Positions 10,201 to 18,480 of a stretch of DNA of 18,580 nucleotides are shown here, in pieces. The DNA is from Dimargaris cristalligena. Lineage: Eukaryota > Kickxellomycota > Dimargaritomycetes > Dimargaritales > Dimargaritaceae. Every line of letters starts with the position of its first letter. The stretch's first letter is position 1. The translations under genes were made by a program, and so were the position numbers. Location: assembly GCA_027576995.1 (NCBI GenBank), contig JANBQC010000161.1, positions 30,835-49,414 on the forward strand, written 5' to 3'. Under the pieces are notes generated by a model that saw only the letters and a program-made list of their open reading frames with translations, searched no databases and was not told where the DNA came from.

Positions 10201-11418
10201 AGATCGTTCATTGCGGGTTCTTCGAACCGACACCCTTCTTTAGTGTGGCACTCAAACGTGGCGGGACCTTCGATTTCTTCGCGGAGGAAGTCGGTAATGT
10301 CGATACTACCTGCTTCGCCGCAGAGTTTGCGGTCGGCCATACAGTCGCAGCTCACTTTGTCGCACTGATAGTAAGTGCTGTTGCGGTCGTAGGAGCGGTC
10401 CTCGCTGAAATGGCACTCACTGAGTTTGCAGTAGAAGGATTCCAGCTCTTTGATCCAGAACTGGAAGGAGCAGGTGGCTACGTCTCGATTACAGGAAAAG
10501 GTTACTTGCGGTGGCTCGCCGGGTAGCATGTCAAGAATCTTGCGATCTATAAGTGGGTGAGGGGGGTTATACAAAAGAGTGACGTATAGAGGAAGGGGCC
10601 GCACCATAGACATGGGGGTTAGTAGGTAAGGGGAAAGTTCGACCGTGGCCAAATTAGTTAACACTGTGAGTATTATTTTTACAAATTTAGATTTGGATTT
10701 GCTAAATAAATACGCGTGGGTACTTTGCTACCGAGAGCCAAGCAAACATAAGGAGTTACTTACTGGTTACATTGCACATTTGGAAATTCTCCTTCACGAC
10801 CAAACCGCCCTTGTAGCAGGTACCGTTGATACCCTCCGGCATGAGGGCATTACAGAACTGGTCGGTTTGGCATACATTACAGTTGATACCATCCCAGCCC
10901 TCGGAACACTCACACGATTCGCCCTCGCGCACTTTACGCTGGGATCCCTCGGCCAGGGACTGGCAAACGGGGTCGGCACAGCTATCGCCGCCGAACCCCG
11001 CGGGACAGTCGCAGCGCCCGTTGAATTGGTTACAGTCAGCGAAATTGCCGCATTTATAGGCCGGGAGGAGACAGTTGAAACACGGGGGACAGTCCTCCGG
11101 CCGGTCCCCGGGTGCATAGTGGGCCCCCCATTGGGCGGCGGGGGGAAACGGCGGGGGTTCGACAGCGGAGGACCATGGGTCACTGGAAGGGGACAGATGA
11201 GTAGAGGCGGAGTCGTGGAATGGGGCAGGGCTGGCGGCTAAGAGCCGCTGTTCACGCTCCAGAGACAAGAGCGAGCGGGTCAGTTTCATTTGGCGGCGGG
11301 CGGCGGACAGGACCTCGTTGGACTCGGGCGGGGAGGAGTTCAAGCCGGCTACGGTGGGCCAAACGAGGGTACTGGCCACGACCCCCCAGGCCAGTCCCAA
11401 TAGGCACTTGGCGCGCAT
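7261..11418 (-). CDS. ADP1: Adp1-like ABC transporter of the ABCG half-transporter type; three exons
   Basis: Exons 10764-11418, 9803-10546 and 7261-9434 (minus strand) encode 1190 residues; yeast Adp1 is about 1050. Order: signal peptide at about 1-25; a long lumenal or extracellular region to about 400, rich in cysteine with EGF-like spacing (for example [12 protein letters not shown] and [12 protein letters not shown]) and several N-glycosylation sequons; a membrane segment at about 405-430; an ABCG-type nucleotide-binding domain; a serine/threonine-rich low-complexity linker from about 685 to 900; and an ABC2-type membrane domain at about 936-1183. ATPase motifs: Walker A GASGAGKT (464-471), signature ISGGEKRR (571-578), Walker [13 protein letters not shown] (591-602) and H-loop H629. 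All catalytic residues look intact. Intron 2 splits the glycine codon 467 inside Walker A, so unspliced reading would break the gene there. The substrate is unknown, as for Adp1. The start has a good context (CGCCATGCG). Confidence 0.92.
9435..9802 (-). other. ABC transporter intron 2, inside the Walker A codon (368 bp)
   Basis: On the minus strand the donor GTAAGT starts at 9802 and the acceptor CAACAG ends at 9435. Splicing joins TCT-G to GG-GCA, restoring S-G-A-G-K of the P-loop. A CTAAT branch-site match has its adenosine at 9527, 92 nt from the acceptor, with no AG between; the intervening stretch is pyrimidine-rich. Confidence 0.92.
10547..10763 (-). other. ABC transporter intron 1 (217 bp)
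   Basis: On the minus strand the donor GTAAGT starts at 10763 and the acceptor TTATAG ends at 10547, phase 1 (split codon AAT, N219). A perfect TACTAAC branch site covers 10624-10618. Its adenosine at 10619 is 72 nt from the acceptor with no AG between. A nearer, weaker TATAAC lies about 20 nt from the acceptor. Confidence 0.88.
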
Positions 11419-12614
11419 GGCGTGTGGAGGGAGGGGTGGTGGTTAAAGTAGTATGAGACACTGGGGCAAGGCAATGGAGTGAAATGAAGTGGAGAGCCGG
11501 GCTAGGGTTGGGACAATAGATGAGGGGGTGGCGTATGCACCGCTGGAATACAATACAAGAGGGATTTGTGGTAATAAAGGGGGAGAAGTTGAATGAGTAC
11601 GAATGAGACCAAGGAGACGGAATGGGGGATAAGGAGCAAGTGTAAAGGGAGAAAGAGGGAGCCGAATAAGTCCGGTACGTTAGAAACCCTGACGAGAGAA
11701 GCGTGACTGGTATGGTATAGTTAGTATGCGGCCTATACTATATGCTATCGGCACACAAAGGGTCTTCTTGGCTAGGGAGAGTGAATAATGTATGCGTCCT
11801 CTACTAGGCCAATCACACTGGGTCACGGGAGGTGACATCCAAGGCAGACGGCGACGACTCCGCCGCAGGTTTTGAATACCGAAAAGATCGGCTGACCAGC
11901 CTGTGGCGGGATGTGATGTGTATGGATGGGTTACGAACGAATACTATTCCTCCTCCATCAATGGCCAACTATGCTGAATAAAAGCCCATTCGCTGAGGAA
12001 TAGAGAAGTATTTACTCAGTCTAACGGCCTTTCTCCCTCCAACACCAGTGCTCGGAATGGCCAAATACCAATCCGCACACGTGCTGTTCCAATCACATAA
12101 TAACTGGCCCACCCACCCATATGTACATTGTACCCGGCCCCTCTTCCTTAACAACCGGGCTGTAGTAGTAGGCCAGATGACCTGGAAGAAAGTCCCGCTA
12201 TGAAGGAAGGATATAGCGCGCAGCTCAACAAACCCCACCGCTGGACAACAATGCAGTGAGGGTATACTTCACCATCGGTAAGAGAGAATAGAGAGCAGTC
12301 AATAGTGTACTTGACCGGTTGTTATTAGTGAACTATATACGCCTCTTATCCAAATAATGGCCAAAATGGATTATGCCATAGCGTATTGAGATGAACCACA
12401 ACTCAGGAAAAAGATCTCAGTCTGAATAGCCCCCCTCCTCCTGCAGCTATATGGAAGATTAGCAAACTGGTGACTAGACCTTGGCATATTGACAATACGC
12501 CGTATAACTGCTATAGCCGCCAACTCGATAATGGTTTAGTCTAGCTGTCAACCTGAGAAACCAGCCCGATTAAAATACCCAAATATTTAAGAATTGCTCA
12601 ACCATCTCGTTCCA

Positions 12615-12639
12615 CCAATCCAATCCAATATAATATAAT
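12615..12639. repeat. Two-block pentamer array (CCAAT)3(ATAAT)2
   Basis: Five contiguous 5-bp units in 25 bp: three CCAAT (12615-12629), then two ATAAT (12630-12639). The CCAAT units also match the core bound by CCAAT-binding factors, but the site is about 1.1 kb from either neighbouring start codon. Confidence 0.8.
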
Positions 12640-13201
12640 CGCATCTAATGCCTTGGTGGATGGACATGTCCCAGACTGTTATTAATGCCAGATAAATATA
12701 AATATATCTACCATCTTGGGCGAGCACTTCCACACTAAGAAATTTGGCGGGCACTATTTCGCTAGTTTTCTCCAATATTCTTTCTGGGGTTGGTACGACT
12801 CCCCCGCTCATACCGCGGTGTGTTGACCAAGTGGCATTTTGTTTGCATAAGCATCAATAGCAAATAGGCCAATGCGAGCCGAGGTTGGGCATCTTGCTGG
12901 AGTTCCACTGAAGAGTTCCAGGAAACGGCATGTCGGTTTATTAAATCTATTAGTCGACATGGACCCTGAACAATGCCCAGCGCAGCGATGGGAAGGAGGT
13001 ACCGAACCCACTCGTGATCCAACGGATACTTGATCAGTTCGCGGATCTAGAGGAGAGGTGGTCTATGGGGAATGTTTACGCAGGGTGACGGGTATTAGAA
13101 TGGTGATGAACAACGTCCCCCTAGCTCAGTCCACATACTTGAGGAAGAAGGAAAGTGGAAGGCGATGGGATTGGCCGAATACGGGGCCTGGCAACGCGTC
13201 C

Positions 13202-13215
13202 CACACACACACACA
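13202..13215. repeat. (CA)7 microsatellite
   Basis: Fourteen bases of CA dinucleotide followed directly by GAGAG, in the spacer upstream of the Hsp20-like gene. Confidence 0.85.
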
Positions 13216-13551
13216 GAGAGACCCGATCGACAAGTGTGTGGTGCGGAATCCAATACGGCCATTACTACTAAACGGAGTTTCAAGCAGTATCCTACTCACT
13301 CTAGTCAGCCCTGGTCATTCGGGAACGCGGGGTGTTTTTGGGTTGCAGAACAATAGTCAATACATGTCCCTGGTCGTGGACAATCCTCCTACCCATTCCG
13401 CACTTGACTATATGCTACATAGGTGGTGGTAGTACAGGCATCGTCGGCCAAGGTGTGGTAGTAATAGTAATAATGATAGCAATATAGGTGGTGGTGGGGT
13501 CGTCCGGCGCGTATATTATTTCACACTGAGCCTCTCGCCCTCCAACCCCTA

Positions 13552-13573
13552 CTCTCTCTCTCTCTCTCTCTCT
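13552..13573. repeat. (CT)11 tract upstream of the Hsp20-like gene
   Basis: Twenty-two bases of CT dinucleotide ending about 143 bases before the ATG at 13717. Read on the other strand it is a GA tract, which in many eukaryotic promoters keeps chromatin open. Here that role is inference from position. A TATA-like TTTATAT at about 13604-13610 lies between it and the start codon. I found no clear heat-shock element. Confidence 0.7.
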
Positions 13574-13716
13574 ATTTTGGTATCAGTATTAGTGGTCGTT
13601 CATTTTATATTCCACCCCTCCCTAGGCATTAATTACCACTCACCTTCCTAGCCCCCGTAACCCACTCTCACTACTACTCTTCGTACCGTCCTCCCGCTCA
13701 TTCCCTCGAACTTGCC

Positions 13717-14271
13717 ATGTCGTGCTCCCCGTTCTGTGCCGCCAACTTCTGGGACCTGAACTGCTCCCACAAGCAGGTCCTGTCTGTCTGTTCCAAGGAC
13801 TGTAAGTCCCTCCGTATCGGTCTGAAGGCGGATGCACCCCCTGCCTCTTCGCCCCCGGCCGCCAAAGCCCCCTCCAAGCCAGGAACTCCCCCACCTGCTT
13901 CCAAGACCCCCTCCAAGGCTGCCCCGGCCCCCGCTAACCCCCAGTCCACTTTTTCGGTGCCGATTGGAAATCCCACCAACCCCCCGCCCCCGGCTTTCGA
14001 CGTGGACGACAACCCTATGCGCTTCCAGGTGACCTTAAAATGGAACATCGCCAAGTGCCCCGCTAAGTGCGACGTCAAGGTCATCAATGACAACCTCCTT
14101 ACCGTGATCGCCTCCTTTGCGACCGATAAGAAGGACACCTTCGACGTGTTTGAGCGCAGCGTCGCCCTGCCCACTGACACCGTGTCCGAGAAGGCGACGG
14201 GCAAGTACAAGGATGGCGTGCTCGTGGTGGAAGTTCCTAAATTTGAGTCGTGGAAGCGCTTCTACATCTAA
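13717..14271 (+). CDS. Hsp20/alpha-crystallin-like protein with Cys-rich N-terminus and Pro/Ala/Lys-rich linker
   Basis: Intronless, 184 residues; start context GCCATGT. The C-terminal part (about 97-184) looks like an alpha-crystallin/CS-type beta sandwich: an FQVTLKW strand, an FERSVALP segment and a KYKDGVLVVEVPK segment. These match the order F-R-x-x-x-LP followed by GVL-x-x-x-x-PK in small heat-shock proteins. The classical C-terminal I-x-I motif is absent; the protein ends RFYI. The N-terminal 30 residues hold five cysteines (C3, C7, C16, C25, C29), with two more at C114 and C118. The linker at about 38-95 is rich in Pro, Ala, Ser and Lys with repeated PSK triplets, resembling a histone H1 tail in composition only. 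A chaperone role is plausible; a CS-domain co-chaperone or a lineage-specific protein is also possible. The cysteine pattern could bind metal or form disulfides, which the sequence does not settle. Confidence 0.8.
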   Translation: MSCSPFCAANFWDLNCSHKQVLSVCSKDCKSLRIGLKADAPPASSPPAAKAPSKPGTPPPASKTPSKAAPAPANPQSTFSVPIGNPTNPPPPAFDVDDNPMRFQVTLKWNIAKCPAKCDVKVINDNLLTVIASFATDKKDTFDVFERSVALPTDTVSEKATGKYKDGVLVVEVPKFESWKRFYI

Positions 14272-15368
14272 TTGGGAACCGCTATATGTGATGGGGAAGA
14301 GGCACTCTCCCTTCGCCCGCTACAAAACTATGCCTAAACGGATAAAGTTGGGCGACCTATTGCTTCCTGTATTTCCCCCTCAACCATTATTATTATGGTT
14401 CAGCGGCGATAATCTTACGATTCCTCGGTTACCTCCGCGTTCGGAAGGCGCCTTTCCATTTCTTTTTTGGATTCTTTTCTATTATTATTACACCGCAACC
14501 GGTATTGTCGCTGCACCCAAAGGTTTATACACAATGTGGAGGTGTCATGCATCTGTCCTCCATCACACCCTGGCCGCATGATTTTATTTCGGCACGTTTT
14601 TGGCTATTGCTGCTTTTTCCATCTTTGTACGTACGTATGTGTGTTGTTTCTCCTTTTCTTATCCCCCCTTCGTTCTCCCCTCCTCTTTAAGAGCAGGCGA
14701 GTTGACCCAGCCAATGATGCGATGTGCAGTATTTGCAGTCGATGCTCAATGTATTCTGAACCCCCTTTTTTTTTGTTGATTTGCTCTATTGCTTTGCTAT
14801 AAAACACCCCTATTATTAGCCGATGGCCAATACGCGTCTTTGGGGGAGTAGTACGCGAGGTAGCGTAGTACAGACGGAGGGTTCTCTGGTCACACGATTA
14901 ATTTACACTATTGTTGACGATAACGAGGCGGCTCGATAAGCACGGGTCGGCCCGGAGAGGGTGTCTATGGGTGGGTAGTTAACGGGAACTTAGGGCGAAC
15001 AGTGGTGATTAAGGATATGTATTAAGGAAGGCTACGCCAAAGATGCATAGGGGGGAATCAATCTTGCTTGAGGGTTAGAGCAAATGCTGTGGACGGAAGC
15101 CAACGCGTTTGATATCACTGCCCAAAAAGCACTTCTTTGGAATGGGGCGGGTGGATATGGTCGGAGTTCCCAGGGATATTATTTCTAGGATCATCATGGA
15201 TCTGATGGGGCATATACAATGAACGGTGGGGTATTAAATTAAATTCAGTTAAGCTGGGATAAGCAGGGACCAGTTAGATTCTCCGGCATGTCCCATGACT
15301 AAAAGGGACAGGCTGTAGTGGTAGACAATCACGTGGCCGGACTGGCCGGCGTTATCCTCCGATGGCTT

Positions 15369-15386
15369 GGGGGAAATTATTCCCCC
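15369..15386. other. GGGGGAA hairpin, 7-bp stem with ATTA loop
   Basis: Arms GGGGGAA (15369-15375) and TTCCCCC (15380-15386) pair perfectly around ATTA. The palindrome CCCCATGGGG (15383-15392) overlaps the right arm, so alternative pairings exist. It lies about 580 bases before the PEX13 start; function unknown. Confidence 0.45.
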
Positions 15387-15596
15387 ATGGGGAAGAAGGT
15401 GTATTTAATTATTCCATCCATCAAGGCGATTGGGTGAGAGCCAGAGAGGACTCCACCGCCGACAGCGCCATACAGAGGAATGGTTAATGCCCCTCTCTCC
15501 TACGCGGCCTTAATAGGCGCCGGTTTTCACAAGCCCAGGCCGACGTTTCCCACACCCTCAACAATATAACCAACTGGCCAAACATTATTCATACAC

Positions 15597-15613
15597 ATGC
15601 ATATTATATGCAT
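15597..15613. other. Inverted repeat ATGCATA-TTA-TATGCAT
   Basis: Perfect 7-bp arms around a 3-bp centre, about 350 bases upstream of the PEX13 start. Size and symmetry suit a site for a dimeric regulator; this is inference. Confidence 0.45.
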
Positions 15614-15963
15614 ATCGCATATATTCTTCAGACATAGTCACAAGTGAGAGAAAGGATGTAGACGAGGCCCTTTTTTACCGTGCGACTTCCCCCGCATTGT
15701 AGTCCTTTAGCTTCTCCAAAACGTAGTCTCTTTTTCGCTCTTCTGTCCAGCGGGTGAATTCTCGCCATTTCCGTCTAATTTGCTGCTTTTCGCATCTTGT
15801 ACCCCTATCTTCCCTCCTCCCAACTGAAACCTGGGGCCCCTTAGTCACTGTTTATACCCATTACCATACCCTGGTTTTGTCTAAAACCTTCCCCAAGTCC
15901 TACACCCCCCCCCGTCTATTAGGAACCAGTGCACCCACTCGCACAGTTTTATCCTACAGCACA

Positions 15964-17319
15964 ATGGCCTCGTCTCCACCGAAACCTTGGGAAACCGGCG
16001 CTGCGACCACTGCTTCCCAAGCCCCAGCTAGCCTAGCGTCAGCCCCGGCTATTCCCCCTCGTCTACCCGCCTCCCAATTGCGGTCTAGCGAGCCCTTAAC
16101 ATCAGCAACTACTACTGCTACCCCCTACGGTGCCTATTCCAGCAACACCGCCTACTCTTCGTATAATCGGATGCAACCCTACGGCTCTCGGTTCGGCTCC
16201 ACCTACGGTGGTGGTTACGGTGGAACTTACGGCAGTACTTACAGTGGCTACGGTGGCTATGGCTCGGGCTACGGTGGTGGTGCCTACGGCTCTCGCTATG
16301 GTATGAGCGGGGGCTACTACGGCGGTGCCGCCGGGGGGCGTCCGTTCATGCCCGGCATGGGCCCCGGTAACGGCGAGGATCCCGAAAACTGGTCGTCCGG
16401 TTTAGAAGCCAGCACCCGCTCGACCTTCCACGTGCTTGAACAGATTGTGAATGCCTTCGGCGGATTCGCCCAAATGCTGGACTCCACGTTCCAGGCCACC
16501 CACTCGTCGTTTATGGCCATGATGGGTATGGCCGAACAATTGGGCGTTCTGCGCAACTACCTTGGCCAAGTGCTCAGCATCTTTGCCCTCGCCCGTACCG
16601 TCCGCAACCTGGGGTACCGCGCTACTGGTCGGTCTCCACCCGTCAACCCCCAGGAATTAAGTCCCCGGGACTTTGCGAAATTCCAGAAACGGTCGCGGTT
16701 TTCCCTGAAGCCCCTGGTGGTGTTCATACTCGTGGTGGTGGGCCTACCGTACTTGATGCTTAAACTTATCCGGAAAATGTCCGAAAGCCAACGGAAACGG
16801 CAACTCGAACAGGGCGGTGATAATAATGGCCAAGGCCTGCTACCCCCCGTGGGTTCGGCTGAACCCGTCAAGGGCCCGGACGGGGCTGTTGCCTCTACCG
16901 CGGCCAACGCGCTCAACCCCGCCCAGCTGGAGTTTGCCCAGGCCCTCTATGATTTCGCCGGCGAACCCCCCGTGGAACTGTCCTTCAAGCGGGGGACCAT
17001 TATCGCCATCCTCAATAAGGCCGACGCCCAAGGTCAGCCCAGTGCCTGGTGGCGTGGTCGTCTCCGCACCGGCCAGGTCGGGTACTTCCCCGCCAACTAC
17101 GTCGAAATTATCCAAAAGCAACCCGCCGCTAGTAGCCAGCTGCCCCCCGCTCCACCTCTTCCCGTCGCAGGCGGTGGTGGCCCTCTGGCCCTTGATGGCG
17201 AGCTCCCGGACGCTGCTTTTATGCCTCCCCCCTCCGTTCACCAACCGAATTTACTTGCAGCTGCTGCCCCTACCGGCCCCCAACCCCCTTTCTTTATGGA
17301 CCAGCCGGGCCTGTTTTAA
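15964..17319 (+). CDS. PEX13: Peroxin 13, peroxisomal import docking/pore protein
   Basis: Intronless, 451 residues. PEX13 sits in the peroxisomal membrane, binds the import receptor PEX5 and PEX14, and helps admit folded matrix proteins. The start is set by the family's N-terminal PPKPWET motif (residues 5-11). Then come a low-complexity region rich in Tyr and Gly (about 54-121, with 16 tyrosines between 55 and 119), the conserved peroxin-13 N domain (about 143-245, including STFHVLEQIVNAFGGFAQML and the helix to RTVRNLGYR), a membrane segment at about 249-267, and a C-terminal SH3 domain at about 323-385 with ALYDF (327-331), the WW pair (362-363) and PANYV (376-380). After the SH3 domain a proline-rich tail of about 65 residues extends to the stop. 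The reading frame is open 210 bases upstream but lacks an ATG there. Confidence 0.95.
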   Translation: MASSPPKPWETGAATTASQAPASLASAPAIPPRLPASQLRSSEPLTSATTTATPYGAYSSNTAYSSYNRMQPYGSRFGSTYGGGYGGTYGSTYSGYGGYGSGYGGGAYGSRYGMSGGYYGGAAGGRPFMPGMGPGNGEDPENWSSGLEASTRSTFHVLEQIVNAFGGFAQMLDSTFQATHSSFMAMMGMAEQLGVLRNYLGQVLSIFALARTVRNLGYRATGRSPPVNPQELSPRDFAKFQKRSRFSLKPLVVFILVVVGLPYLMLKLIRKMSESQRKRQLEQGGDNNGQGLLPPVGSAEPVKGPDGAVASTAANALNPAQLEFAQALYDFAGEPPVELSFKRGTIIAILNKADAQGQPSAWWRGRLRTGQVGYFPANYVEIIQKQPAASSQLPPAPPLPVAGGGGPLALDGELPDAAFMPPPSVHQPNLLAAAAPTGPQPPFFMDQPGLF

Positions 17320-18480
17320 AGCTTCCCCCCAAGTGGACTTTGTAATCACTAGGATATGAGGGACGTTCATCTTCATTACTTACCTCTTTTGACCCATTTC
17401 CCATGCACAAGCCTTTCCCCACTTCACTTCCTTCCCCCTTGCTTCACTTTCCCTATTATCGTTGGAGGGGAGTTTAGAAAGAAAATTGCGATAGGGAGGA
17501 GTATCTCACAATACTTCACCGGCACACCTCATATTTATCTTTATAGCACATCTTCAATTGTTTTCTGTATACTAATGCGTAATCTTTACCAGCGTCAGTT
17601 AGGTTCTTGTCCAATAAATAATCCGTAGTGGACAGCCCACTTGATGATTCATCGGAAATAACGTTTAAGTTGTGGTGGTGTCAACTGGGGGAGAACATAT
17701 CACCAACCGGATCTGATTATATGGACCACATCCTATCGAGAGTAAAGTAAGTCGCAATTTTTTAGTAAATTTATTTATAGATTTCATATATATCTAGCAT
17801 CTGGGATAAAGCAAACCACCAGTAACCGCATTACAAACTACCGTAAGATATATTAAAGACAGAAAGGGGGGAAAACTAAAAAAGACTCTGCATCATCTCA
17901 TCAAAGTTAAAAAAATAAGCCCAACTAACCAAGAAAGAGTAATGTAAGAAAATGAATCAGTAAACTGGACTGACGGGGAAACAATGGGAAATATGGGCCA
18001 CTTACATCACCAGTATATCATGGCATCAAGAAAACAATAAATCACTCTGATAAAAGAGTTAAATAAATAGTTAAAGAACGAATATAAAATAATAATAATC
18101 AACTATAAACATAGCCAATAATGATTATTAAAAGAAAAAAGTCGGAGTATATAAGGCCTCTAAGTCCCCCCCGCCAAGGAACAGTTCGAAACGTCCATAG
18201 TTTAAATGTATAAGAGTTAATAGCGGACGCGAGTAGTGAGCCCCGGCCATCTCCCCCCCAGTCAGTGGGGTTGGAGCTCGTCCGTTCCGTAATGTAAAGA
18301 TAAACATTAATCGCGACGGAGTTGATTTTAGAATTCCTAAATTAAGTGGGATGTATAGAGTAAAATAAGGTTTTTCAGAAGTTAGTCATCATGATAACCA
18401 AGTGCGACTTTTTGGTCTCTCCAACCTTCCAAGACCAATGTGTATTTGGATTAGTATAGATGTTCTCAATCCATGAAATA
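17320..18480. other. AT-rich 3' flank of PEX13 with no gene seen
   Basis: The first 300 bases contain the probable PEX13 3' untranslated region. From about 17760 to 18140 the plus strand is strongly A-rich. I find no coding frame with recognisable features, no splice-bounded exons and no RNA gene before the terminal repeat array. Confidence 0.55.
17613..17618 (+). terminator. Probable PEX13 polyadenylation signal AATAAA
   Basis: A canonical AATAAA about 294 bases after the PEX13 stop codon, in an otherwise non-coding stretch on the correct strand. The cleavage site is not determinable from sequence alone. Confidence 0.5.

Larger units (their letters stand above)
11419..13716. other. Divergent spacer between the ABC transporter and the Hsp20-like gene
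   Basis: About 2.3 kb holding both promoters. Several open frames of 60-124 codons on both strands (for example 12762-13022 minus and 13058-13432 plus) overlap each other and show no family motif I recognise. Visible elements: a CACGTG at 12078-12083; three AATGGCCAA matches near 11960, 12056 and 12357; a pentamer array; a CA tract; and a CT tract close to the Hsp20-like gene. Confidence 0.55.
14272..15963. other. Spacer between the Hsp20-like gene and PEX13
   Basis: About 1.7 kb containing the 3' end of the Hsp20-like gene (pyrimidine-rich, no canonical AATAAA seen) and the PEX13 promoter. It carries several short perfect inverted repeats (15289-15310, 15369-15386, 15597-15613) and a CACGTG at 15330-15335 followed by a GGCCGG direct repeat. 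The frame from 15754 is open into PEX13 but has no ATG before 15964, so I treat it as leader. A C9 run lies at about 15905. Confidence 0.55.

Noticed and set aside
12762..13022. Minus-strand ORF that might be a transposable-element remnant
   Set aside because: No reverse-transcriptase, integrase or transposase motif, no terminal repeats and no target-site duplication could be seen; it overlaps another unrelated frame of similar length.
13058..13432. 124-codon plus-strand ORF upstream of the Hsp20-like gene
   Set aside because: It crosses a CA/GA microsatellite and has no recognisable domain or conserved-looking segment.
14117..14581. 154-codon ORF overlapping the Hsp20-like gene
   Set aside because: It is an alternate frame of the Hsp20-like coding sequence that runs into the 3' flank.
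15754..15963. N-terminal extension of PEX13
   Set aside because: The open frame begins at a non-ATG codon and has no ATG before 15964, and the family's conserved N-terminus (PPKPWET) starts just after that ATG.
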